The notes under the pieces are model-generated. The model did no database searches. It had not been told where the DNA came from and saw only the letters and a program-made list of their open reading frames with translations. 64,000 bases of DNA. Source: Oxyruncus cristatus. Taxonomy: Eukaryota; Chordata; Aves; Passeriformes; Cotingidae. Location: assembly GCA_013399855.1 (NCBI GenBank), contig VXAY01000169.1:1-64000 (forward strand). Reading direction: 5' to 3'. Positions within the stretch are counted from its first letter, which is position 1; every line of letters starts with the position of its first letter. Positions 22,756 through 33,400 of the stretch are shown here, piece by piece. Position numbers and translations under genes: made by a program.

Positions 22756-22947
22756 CTGGGAAGAGGGAGAAGAAAGCGGAAGAAGGGAAGGAAGCAGGGG
22801 AGGGGGAAAAAAAAGAAATTAAAAAAAAAAAAAAACCACACACACAACGGACAAACCAGCAAATCCCGGCCCCTCCAGCCGAGCCCGAGCTCAGCCGCTT
22901 GGCTGGGCTGTGAGGCCGTGGCTGGCCCTGCCTCCCGCCCCGGCCGC

Positions 22948-22974
22948 CTCCTCCTCCTCCTCCTCCTCCTCCTC
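22948..22974 (+). repeat. (CTC)n trinucleotide repeat
   Basis: About nine consecutive CTC units inside a CpG-rich block (about 22,900-23,420), upstream of KIAA1614 on its strand. Confidence 0.9.
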
Positions 22975-23663
22975 TGCGGGACATGGGGGGAGAGGAGTCG
23001 GGGCACTGGGCCAAACCCGACCCGTCCCCGCTCCGGCGGCCGGGTGGCCCCGAAGGGCGATGCCACCGCGACCACGAGACACGTCGGGGGACAGATAGGG
23101 CGACCCAACACCCCGCTTCGCCACCGAGGGGACCCCACAGGAGGGGAATCCAACACCCCGGGACGGAGGGATCCCAGCTGCCTTGGCCCGCTCTCAGGAA
23201 TGTCCTTTGTCTGGGCTGCGGGCTGGGGAGGCGGCGGGAGCAGGGCCAGCCCACCTCCCCGGGCGCTGGGTGCCAAGGGGTCTGTCTGTCCCGCACTGGT
23301 GGCTGCGGCTTCCGGAGGCTCCAAAAAGATGGGGAGGGTGGTCCCGCGGGGTGGGGGTGTTTTCTTCAACAACTTTCTCCAACAGCAAAGCCTGCCGGCC
23401 GCCGGCTCCCTCCCGTGAGCATCACACGTTTGCAGCTGTGCTAAACATTCCTGCTTTCCTGGAGGCCAAATCCTGCCTGGCCCCAGGGCGAGACAGGGCC
23501 AGCCGAGCCTCTCCAGGCAGGAGCACAGTGGGAGCCGAGCTCGGTGCATCCACCTCTCATCACCCCTAGATCCGGCATGTGACACACGCTCCCCAAACCT
23601 CCCCATGCCCTTCCCCTGAGACCCTGCCAGGCGGGACGAGGGTCCCCGAAGGGCAGCGCTTAC

Positions 23664-23725
23664 CTGGAGGTGCCAGACCTGCCGTCCCTGGGGGGCAGGA
23701 GCGGTGCTGCGGGGGCCATGGGCAT
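23664..23725 (-). CDS. Candidate KIAA1614 first coding exon
   Basis: The ATG at 23725 and a second ATG at 23719, in the strong context CCCATGGCC, open MPMAPAAPLLPPRDGRSGTS, then splice donor CCAG|GTAAGC in phase 2. A CCAAT box lies about 50 bases upstream. It does not join in frame directly to the exon at 21735, so an intermediate exon would be needed. Confidence 0.4.
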
Positions 23726-23773
23726 CCCGGCCCCGCTCCGGCTGCTGCTTTAAGCTGTGGCTTCTGATATTCG

Positions 23774-23834
23774 TGATTGGTTTCATAATCCCGATCAAAA
23801 GGAAGTCACCAGGATTATGAAATTGTTTTAATCC
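23774..23834 (-). promoter_or_regulatory. CCAAT box plus palindromic TAATCC homeodomain sites
   Basis: On the - strand: CCAATCA at 23780-23774. An 11-bp inverted repeat, tttcataatcc (23781-23791) and ggattatgaaa (23812-23822), is separated by 20 bases. A further TAATCC lies at 23829-23834. TAATCC is the OTX/CRX/PITX (K50 homeodomain) core. It sits just upstream of the candidate KIAA1614 start. Confidence 0.45.
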
Positions 23835-24960
23835 TCCTGGCTCTGGCCACGCCGGCCCCTGCCAGCACGAGCAGCAAGAAATCACTCTTATCTTCTTAAA
23901 AACGTCCCCAGACACCCCGGTGGCCCTGTGCCCCCCCATCGTGGCCAAACGTGAGAGCAAGGGCTTCCTTCCCCTGTGGGGGTGACAGCCGGGATGACTC
24001 CTTGCTCCACGGGGGACACACCGAGTGTCTTCCCTTGGCTGCTCCCAGGCAGGAGGGGCCAGCTGAGAGTTTTGTGTGGAAGAGGCCAAGGCACAGAGAC
24101 CGTCCTCACCCTGCACCCCAGCGCTGGGGTCCAACCTCCCCTGCGATGCCAGGACCCATCCTTACCTCCACGCAATTCCGGGAAGGGACCTCGGCTCTTC
24201 TGCCCGGGCTGAGGAGCTGAAGCACGTCTGGGAGTCGTCCCCAGCTTGATGGGGACAAACCAACCTCCCGGTGAGGTGCCAAAGCAAGAGCAGGCGAACT
24301 CCTACCACCAGCCAGGCTCCTGCCAGCAGCCAGGCAGTGCCAGCAGGGAGCTGCAGCCGGGATTAAACCTCTGGGAAGCGGCCGGCGAGAGCAGCAACAG
24401 GCTTAGAGTGATTTCAAGGCACTGGGCTCTCTTCTGGAGGAAGATTGATTGCAAGAGACGACAAAGAGATTTAAGGAGCAAAATGAAGAGCAGAGACCCC
24501 AGACAACCCAGGGCTGAGCTGCGCAGCCTCTGGTCACCCGCTGTCCTGGCAGGAAAACATCTTGGATTGGAGACAAGCTGGAGAGAGGCAACCAAAGGCT
24601 TCCAGAAGGACCAGGAGCCTTTGTCTGGGGCAGCAAAGTCTGAAGCAGGAGGTTTCCTCCAGCATCAGCCCCTGGCATGTTGTGTTTGAGCCCTGGGGCA
24701 CCTTCCTGTGAGCCCCTCCTGCCCACCTCCAGCCCCTCCTCAGACATCTCCCTCCTCCAAGCGCCTCCACCTCCTCCCAGGACATGGATGTTCCCCACTT
24801 CCAGCCACCAGTAACATCCCACAGCTCCCAAAGGTGCAAGAGCAGCGTTGCCACGGAACAGGGGGAGCCAATGCTCCATGGGTGGATGCAGCACAGGGGT
24901 GGGACGAGGGAAGACACACACACAGACCAGGGACAAAAGAGCCATCAGATCATTGGAAAA
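23835..24960. other. Intergenic KIAA1614-XPR1
   Basis: Unique sequence between the candidate KIAA1614 promoter and the probable XPR1 3' end. No repeat or exon was recognised. Confidence 0.55.
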
Positions 24961-25046
24961 CAAAGAGCTTGTAATAATGAAAAAAGGACAGATTTCGTAA
25001 CCAATCACTTTTTCCTTTGAAAAAAACACAATCACAGTAACTTTGC

Positions 25047-25052
25047 TTTATA
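25047..25052 (-). terminator. XPR1: Candidate distal XPR1 poly(A) signal (TATAAA variant)
   Basis: TATAAA on the - strand is followed by 'tgattgtgttttttt', which resembles a GU/U-rich downstream element. Confidence 0.3.
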
Positions 25053-27975
25053 CAACCACCTAGAAACTATGAAACAGTATCACATTGTGCAGTTATTTTT
25101 TTTTTTTTTAAACCTACTTATCAAGAAGGGAATTCCACACTTCGAAAATTATATCCATTTGGGGGAGGAAGGAGGAGACAGCTAATAGCGCAGTCACAGA
25201 TACATCATGAGTCCAAGCAAGCGGCAATTCTTTGTCCTCACCTTTTCCACTGAGCCAAAAAAGAAGAGTGGAGAAGGGGATAGCAAAAGAGAAAGGAGGA
25301 GGGAGGGAAGAAAGAAAGCACCCACAGAGGACTAACCACACTCCATAATTACTTTTGACATCTACAGGGCTTCATAGAAAGATCATTTAGACCAACACAG
25401 CGGGGAGGGGGAGGGGAAGGCGGCAGTGGGACCCAGGGGGAACTTTGGCATTTCCACCCCGGGCCCCTTCCAAACGCCAATCCTTCGCCAGGAGGGCCTA
25501 CGGGATGGAGAGGTCACCACAAGTTCTACCAGGATGCCGAATTTCTCCTCTGGAGCGAAGAGTTTGCAATTTGGTTTCTAGAGCTTGAGGGACCGTCAGG
25601 GCAGGGTCGGTGCCTCTTGCCCACCGTGGCACAGCTGTGCCAGGGCCACAGCAGGCTCCGACTCCCACCAGGAACAGGGCTGGGGCATCGGCACCTGGGT
25701 ACACCCGATGCTGCCGTCCCCCTCCTTTCCCTGCAGCCTGGGTGCTGCAGCAGGGACCAAAGAACCCCAGGGATGCTGACAGGCCGGTTTAACCCCGCGG
25801 TGGCAGGTGACAGCTCGCCCCAAGGCGCGGGATTTGGGATGGTGTCGTGTAAAGGAGCCAAGGTTTGATGAGGTGACAGCCACCGAGCCCAGCCGTGACT
25901 GCTGCAGAGGTACCGCAGGGATTTTCCACTCTTCCCCCAGGAGCCCCAGCCCCTCTTTTCCAAGGAGACAAAACAATCCGATTGCCTTCTGGAATAAAAA
26001 TATAAATTAAAAAAAAAAAAATGCTTAAGGCAGAAGATCATCTTCCCCCTGCGAGTGCAAAGCAGAAGGGTGGAGGAGAGGAGGGAGGACATGGAGCCAG
26101 GGTGCAGTGTGTGAGCCAAGTGGCTTTTGTGCTCCCAGCTGGAGCCAAGCCGTGTCCCAGTCCCAGGACACATCCCAGCGTGGTGGCCAGCGCTGGGGAC
26201 ACAACCCCCAAAGCCTGGAGCACACACCACACCCCAGCGAGCCGTGCACGGCAGCATCTCTGCAGGACAAGGCCAAATCCACTCAGTGGTGCAAAACACA
26301 GGCCAAGTTCAAAGGCTTCACACCATCTCCTTTGTCAATGGAAGGTAAAATACCCAGGGACTGTTACCTCCTGAACCAGGAACATGCTTTCCCTCCCTGT
26401 CTGCCACACTGCAGCAGTGGCTGAGTGCTGGCATGGAGGCAGAACAAGCAGCACAAGAAGTTTTTAGGGAAGTAGGAGCAGCAGAATCCAACTCTTGCTG
26501 AGATTTCCACAAGAGATCTCCCATAAGCCAAGATGTTCATGATAAAGGCCGCTGCCCTTCATCCCCTTCCACTGGCATTGGACAAACAGCAAAGATACCA
26601 ACAGAATGATGAGGGCTTGGAAAGGCATAGGATGAGCACCAGCTGACTTTGGGAATGCGCCTGGATGTGAGAGGTAGGAGCTTACTGGATACACAGAGGC
26701 TGCAGCCGTGAGCGCTGCAAATGCATTTCTTTTAAAATGTGGTGGGACAGCATCGGTTCCCATTGATGGAACAGCTCCTGCTCCTGCTTGCTGAGTCCAC
26801 AGATCCCAAACCTGCCCCGCTGTCCCCTCAGGAACGCACCCACAGCGCATGGCATCACCCTGTCCAAGCACAGGGACACCATCTCAAAGCCATGCAGGGA
26901 ACCCCAGCTAGAAAATAAACTGGGTGCTGCAACACCTAACCCCCTGCAATTCAAAAATCCCTGCAGGAGCGGCAGGATGGAAAGCGACAGGGAATCAGCA
27001 AGGAGAAGCAAGTTCAAAGGGCATCTCCTCCCCTCAGACCAAAGGTTTCACCAGACCAAAGCAGCTCCACACCCCCCCAACCTCCAAAAGCCACTGAATT
27101 GTGGGGTGAGGCAGAGCCCAACACCAAAAAGCCACAGCACAGACCTGTGTCCGCTTCCACTTCCCATCCAGACATCCCAACAACTAAAGTCCTGGATAAA
27201 ATTCCCCCAGATCCTTTTAACTCTGCTCTCCATCCTTCTGGACTGCCACCCTGCTGCTCTCTCCCTCCAGGAGTGTTTCCAAGCACCCATTAGCAAAGCC
27301 TGGCTCAGGAAATGAAGCCACCCTGGGAATGGCCCCTCGCTCCTGCTGCTCTCCCAAGGAGCAACGGGGCTATTTTCTCTCACCATCTGCTTTGCTTCAT
27401 CAGGTCTCCCTTTATTGGCCAGATGTTCTCGCAGACTTGGAGCCATCCCGGCTCCAGTGCTCGCTCTCAGGAGGAATCTGCACGCCTGACTTCTCAGAAA
27501 TCTCTGGGAGGGAGGGAACAGGCAGAGACAGGGCTGGGAGCTAGGAGCCTTTAAAAGCCACACTTCTGGGAATTTAGGCTGCATTCCCCCGAGACAGCAT
27601 CTCCACTGCCAAAAGGGATGATGTTTTATTTTAGGAGACAGTGTTTGCTAGCTGCAGCACGCCACCTCCCTTTCTTATTTTTCCTTACTCCTCATGCCAG
27701 CAAAGACAGAGAAAGAGGGAAGGAAAAGAGCAGAGCAGGGAGCAGAGCAGATGGACATGCTGAATTCTTGTTTCCTGCAAGGATTTGGGTAAACTACAGA
27801 GTAAGGATTTAATCACTTGCAGCCTGACCCTCCCCACCAGGTTGGGAAGTGGAGGGTCGGACGGAGCAGCAGCAGGATGGACAGATGGACACAGGCCACC
27901 CAGCCATGCCCTGATCTCCCCAGCCCAGCTGGGGAAGGCAGAGTGCTCCCAGGGGACTGGCATCACTTCCAAATC

Positions 27976-28080
27976 ACAGAACCATGAAATGGTTTGGGTT
28001 GGAAGGGACCTTAAAGACCATATAGCTCCAACCCCCCAGGGTCACCTTCCACTAGACCAAATTGCTCACAATGTCTCTCT
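27976..28080 (-). repeat. CR1 LINE 3'-end fragment
   Basis: Reads 'aatggtttgggttggaaggg' after 'cacagaaccatg', the reverse complement of the CR1 3' end. It is sense-oriented to XPR1 and lies in its putative 3' UTR. Confidence 0.85.
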
Positions 28081-28154
28081 GTATTTTTAATTCCCCTCTG
28101 AAAGGACGAATTACTAGTAAAGCTCAATTTCTTTGTATAAAAACCCACTGGCTT

Positions 28155-28177
28155 AAGTAACACCAGTGGTGTTACTT
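28155..28177. other. Perfect hairpin, 10-bp arms
   Basis: Arms aagtaacacc (28155-28164) and ggtgttactt (28168-28177) are exact reverse complements separated by three bases. It lies in the putative XPR1 3' UTR. Confidence 0.7.
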
Positions 28178-30136
28178 GATTTTAATCGATCCAAATAATT
28201 TTGGATTGCCCCCCTCCAGGTGCAGCTGCCCCTCCCTAATGCCCCCATACCCATGGCAGGTATGGCTGCACTCCTCCCCCACCACTGGAAACACCTACAT
28301 GAGGTGCTGCAATGTAAATTAGGAACCTCAAATAATTCAAGGGGCTTCCTATCTCAGACTCCACTTCAATACGAACAGGAATGCTCCGTTTCAGTACAAT
28401 CAACAGACCTACAGGAGTTAAATACAGGAAAACAGGCTCCTGGGCACTGAGAGGGGGGACCAGCATGACCTCGGCTCGTCCAGCTGTCCTCCTACCAGAG
28501 CAGCCTGGCACAGTGGAGAGGTGAGAGCACCACAACTGAGTTTTAATCTATTTCCAATGACATGGAGAGAACCAAGTTTCCTTCTGCAGTTCCTCTGGGC
28601 AAGAGGCACAGCAGGCAAACGGAGGAAACGCAACGCACCGGCCGTGGGAGAAGCCACGCCAAGAGCTAATTAAAGAAAGCAACCACCAAACAGCAGCTGA
28701 GCAGAGGTTCCTGCAATTCCATCGCCCAAACCAGAGGCAGGTCACCGGACAGACATCAACACCAGGATCCTACTCCAGGGATTTCACTCCTCCCTTGCAG
28801 ACCCACAGAGAACATGGTATGCCAGGGGAAGGACAGCAGGACTCTGTGGGCCCCCGTGTTTCCCATCCTACAGGAGGAGAGACCAGTGAGACCATGGAAT
28901 TCCCATCACTCTTCCAACATAATTTGCTCAGCAATACAGTTGTCCTTCACCCACGTCTGCTCAGCAGTATCCCCCTTTCCAGCTGGGATAACAAGATGGG
29001 GCAAGGAGTAGGAGCAACAGCCAAGCCACAGGGCAGCTCACTGGGATAGCAAACAGCAGATTTTTGCCAAACCAGAAGCCACGGGAAGAGCCTTTTTCAA
29101 CCTCACCTTCCCCATCAGGTGGGCAACACCGCAGTCCTTTCCACGCTCCCTGACACACTCCACCACTCCCAAATCCCAGCCTGCTGGACCTCCTCCTCCC
29201 TGTCCCACACCTCCTCGCCTTGTCCCCTTTGCTGCACTGGGCTGCTGCAGAACACCCAAAAAGCTCTCTGCTCGGACTGGGATGCCCTCATGCCACCTAA
29301 GGATCATTAAGGCTTTGAAAAGTACTTTTTGATCTGGACGATGAAGTTTTGAAGCCTTTGTTGGCCCATCATTTTGCTCTGCTGGTGGCAACCAAATCTC
29401 CTTTCCTTAGGACCATCTTAAGATCATCTGCACTACTGTCACACAGCTGCATGGAAAAGCTGGCCTTGAACTGGCACAAGAGACATGCCCAGATGCAGCA
29501 GCAGCAACTAAAAAAACAAAACAACAACAACAACAAAAAAAAATCAGAAAGAGAAACTTTGGTTTAAAATAAAATTGGAAAGAAAGAAAGAGAGAGAAGG
29601 TACACACAGGTGCAAGTTGTCTCACGAGAGGGGTATTTGCAGGGCATCACCCCACAACCCTGGAGATGGGAGATCTACATTCCCCACTTTGTTTTACCGT
29701 TACAACCTTCATTGCACAGGACTCAAAGTCACTCTCATATGGTTGTTAAGTTTCATAAATAATGTGAAAACTATATGCAACAGATACATCGTATTTCCAA
29801 AAAAATTATAAGAAAAGTTACATCAAATTAAAAAGTAGCTTCATGAATGAAGATACTGCTCTAAGTGCACTTTCCCTGCAAGTGCAGCCAGTGCCTCAGC
29901 GCTGGATATGAAGGAGAAAAAAAAAAAAAAACAAAACAGAAAAAAAAAAACCCAACAAAAAAATCAGTTTTAAAAACTTAAGTCCGGTTTCAACCAGTCA
30001 AAACCGGGCCAAGCAGAAACCGAGCGTGCTCTCGGCACTGTCCCATGAGGGAGTCCCTACGATGCTTCGTTATCCAGATAAGGTTTGTATGTCCTTGTTG
30101 AGACTGTAAACAATCCTTCTTTCCTGAACTGTCCTC

Positions 30137-30168
30137 TTTATTGGCAAAACAAAGTAAAATATTTTATT
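30137..30168 (-). terminator. XPR1: Proximal XPR1 poly(A) signals (two AATAAA)
   Basis: Two canonical AATAAA on the - strand (30168-30163 and 30142-30137) lie 230-260 bases after the XPR1 stop. Use of these would give a short 3' UTR. Confidence 0.5.
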
Positions 30169-30396
30169 TGTTTGTTTGTTTGTTTAAAATAGAACATTAA
30201 AATTAATCCAGAAGAAAAGAAACGAAACACAGTGAGCTTGTTGGAGTCCATAGGATCTGGTCTGGAAGAGCTCGGAAAACGTGTTCAGTGTTTTCTCCTG
30301 TTTTCAGCTGGAACTGTACCAGAGATTCGGGTTACTTGGGGAAGAGGGGAACAGAACGAGAAAACAAAGGATGCGGAATAAGAGAACGCGGCCATC

Positions 30397-30457
30397 TCAT
30401 GTGTTGACTTCGTTTGCTAGGTCCTCTATCAATACCTTCGTGTCAGAAGCCTTGGAC
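30397..30457 (-). CDS. XPR1: XPR1 last coding exon
   Basis: The acceptor is TTCCCAG. Encodes [19 protein letters not shown], then TGA at 30397-30399. The last residues differ from the acidic human ending (DTDDEANT). Confidence 0.94.
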
Positions 30458-33400
30458 CTGGGAAAAAAACAAACGGAAAACTCTCACTGGAGAGAAGAAA
30501 TGCCCCGTTACGACATGCAGGAGGCAAACCCGCAGTGCACTTGGGGGAAAAACGGGGGGGAAAAAAAGTCTTTCCTACGCAGAGAGGGAATAAAGCTACT
30601 GGAACTGTTTCACACCTTCCCACTCCCACTGGGAATAGCAGAGCCTTAAAAAGACGCCCCAGCTGTCCCTCAGCATCCTCCTCCTGTGGCACTGCCCTCG
30701 CCACACCACGCTGGCCACCCTGTGCCCATGGCCAGTGTCACCTGCCGGGCTGTGACATCCCATGGCCAGCAACACCGTGGCACTGCTGGGTGTGGAGCAT
30801 CCATCCAGCCCTCCCCACGAAACTCCACCAAACCCTTGCAGCAGAGATCCTGCTTGATCTGCCACTGGGCTGCACAAAGGAGCAGCAGGTTCTTTTGGGA
30901 TACGTCACTCACATCTCCATTCGCTGTGTGTCAGAGGGGTAAACGAGAGTGGTGGCAGGGAACCTGACCAGGCTTTGGCCCACATTCCCTCTGCATAAAG
31001 CTTTTCAGTCTCTAGCAGGCTGTTGGTATTGATCCCATCTATGTACTGTAAGCCAACAGGGATATGAGCCAAGCCCAGCCCGAGGCTGTGGCTCAGGCCA
31101 GAGCACACCCTTCTCCTGACAGCCACAGCCTCCTCCTCCTCCTTCTCCTCCTGCCACCCCTCCCACGCAGTGCTGCAGGGATTGCACAACACTCCTGACC
31201 CACTGTGCTTCAGCATCCCCCAGGAGTCCCAGCTTGTTCCCTGGCCAAAGGGCAGGGCCCTGCAGCTGTGCAGCTGGGGCAGGAGGGACACTGGGACACT
31301 GGAGCACCCTGTGATGCTCAGAGCACAGACACTGCAGGGAAGACAGGCGGCCAACACCTTCAGGGGAAGCATTTGGGGCACAGGGTGGGAAGAAAAAAAA
31401 TGTAGGGCCTTAGGTTTGAGAGAGGAAGGAAGCCTGAAATCTCACATGTGAACGTTAAACGAAGGATAACTGGAATCTTATAGAATTGCAGAATGGTTTG
31501 GGTGGAAACCAACCTTAAAGATCATCTCCTTCCAACCCCCCCGTCATGGGCAGAGATGCCACTCACTAGATCAGGTTGCTCAGGCTCCATCCAGCCTGGC
31601 CTTGGACCCTTCCAGGGGTGGTGCAGCCACAGCTTCTCTAGGCAACCTGTGCCAGGGCCTCCCCACCCTCAGAGGGAAGAATTTCCTCTTAATATCTAAT
31701 CTAAACCTGCCCTCAGTCCGTTTAAAACCACTGCCCTTTGTCCTGTCACTATCTGCCTGTATAAAAATTCCCTCTCCCTCCTTTTCATAAGCCCCCAAAA
31801 CGGTCGGTCGAGAAGAAGGGAGAACCTCTCTTCCAGCTTTGCATTTGTAATCTCTGGCAACTCCTACAGGCTATTTTTGCCGGAGGGGAATCTCGTAGAA
31901 AGGGCACTCCCTCTTCCAGTGCTTTACCAGAAGCCCAAGATACGTGAAGGCTGGACCAATTCCCTGGCAGAGGCACATCTGTTTACTCATCGGACCCGTT
32001 CTCCTTTCTCGTTTCGGCTGAGACCTTTGCCTGGTTCCCAGCCCGTAAGCGGCCCCCAGGCATTAAGGGCGACGCCAAGACGCGATTCTGCTGCCCTGGG
32101 GAGGCAGAACGTACTGTGAAGCCAGACGAGGCCTGCGCAAGGACACGCTCAGGCTGCGCTTCCACTGCTTGTTCTTGCGGCGGTTCCGAACTCCGTCTTC
32201 CTGGTCCATCATCTGATCCAAGAGCGTCAGGTCGTCGGCGTTGAGCGGCGCCACGGAGATGTCCCTCACGGCACGGAACTCGCCACAGTTGTTCAGGTGC
32301 TCGTTTTCCAGGCGGAAGAAGTTCCACACAAACCGCCTGGAAGGAGAAGAAGAGAAAACTGTCGACAGAGTTTTGCTTTTAGAGGCATTTCCTGCGTCTG
32401 GCAAAGCACCTGGGTACCACTGACTCTTCGCACGGATCAAAGCGCCTCTGGGAATAGGCTGGGAGCAGGGAGAAACAACCAGTGACTAACAGCTACAACA
32501 TCTTCCCATCATTCCTTGTCCTAACAATGGCAGCCCTCATCCAGACAGCATGGAAAGCTGAAGACAACCTCCACCATCTACTTGAGTGAGGGTCAGCTTC
32601 AAGTTCTCATCAGGAAGCTGCGGGGGTGGGTTTCCAGCTGGACTACAAGTGTGCAAAGAGCCCTGGGGACCTTGCAGGATCCAAATCGGTGACACAGAAC
32701 CCGAATTAGCGTTTGGAAAAGCAGCAGAGATTTGAAAATTGGAAACTCAGGAATCGAGTGAAATTCCAACTGGGAATTTCGAGGAGAAATCTGGTAAAAA
32801 CTAACCCCTCAAGATTACATCAAGGCTCAGAACAAACTGCAGGCACAGTGTGAGGGACACAGCCCCACACTGTGGCAGAGCCCTCTACACCTTTCTTCAC
32901 TCAGCCCCCTGTGCGGATTAAATATTCCTGTTAGGCCTAGTTTTCCATTTCAAGGACTGGTATATCCAACGCCCAAGGATCAAGGCACTTTTTCCCCCCC
33001 ACGCTCGCGTTACACAGCAAAAAATCAAAAGAGAAATGAAGAGCTGAGTCCAGCAGCCTTACCGGAACACCTCGAGTGGGGCAAATACAGTAGAAATTAT
33101 GTCCCCAGCGTAGGGAAAGATTTGCATGGAAGTGAGGGAGATCTGGATGGTCCACGCAAAACGCAGGATGACATCTTCTACAATGGCACAATAGTAGTAT
33201 GCCTGGGGAAAAGACAGGAACAGGACAGCTCATCAGGCACGTTCTGCACGGAGGAGACCTCTTCGGGAAGCTACAGGGTTTGCTGCTCGACCTTTAGCAA
33301 AGTGAACAGAAATGATCTGTTTTCAAACAAATCAACTCTACTGCTGGAAAATCCCAGCCTGTAGCACGCAGTGGGCAACTGCAACATTCTCTAAACTCAG

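Larger units (their letters stand above)
21736..23663 (-). other. KIAA1614 5' region: intron, gap, CpG-rich block
   Basis: Contains the gap, the candidate exons listed separately, a polypurine tract at about 22750-22840 and a CpG-rich block at about 22,900-23,420 that could be a promoter island. The long - strand open frame across it runs through N and is not evidence of coding. Confidence 0.5.
24985..30396 (-). other. XPR1: Probable long XPR1 3' UTR
   Basis: The part nearest the stop (about 29,650-30,396) is AU-rich with homopolymer A/T runs, as in long vertebrate 3' UTRs. Canonical - strand AATAAA signals lie at 30168-30163, 30142-30137, 27630-27625 and 27416-27411. Near 25,050 a TATAAA variant is followed by a GT/T-rich element, a plausible distal end. 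A CR1 fragment interrupts the middle. The exact extent is inferred. Confidence 0.45.

Noticed and set aside
20933..23296. 787-codon - strand open frame through the gap
   Set aside because: It is open partly because N has no stops. Only the segment 21106-21735 has splice and family support.
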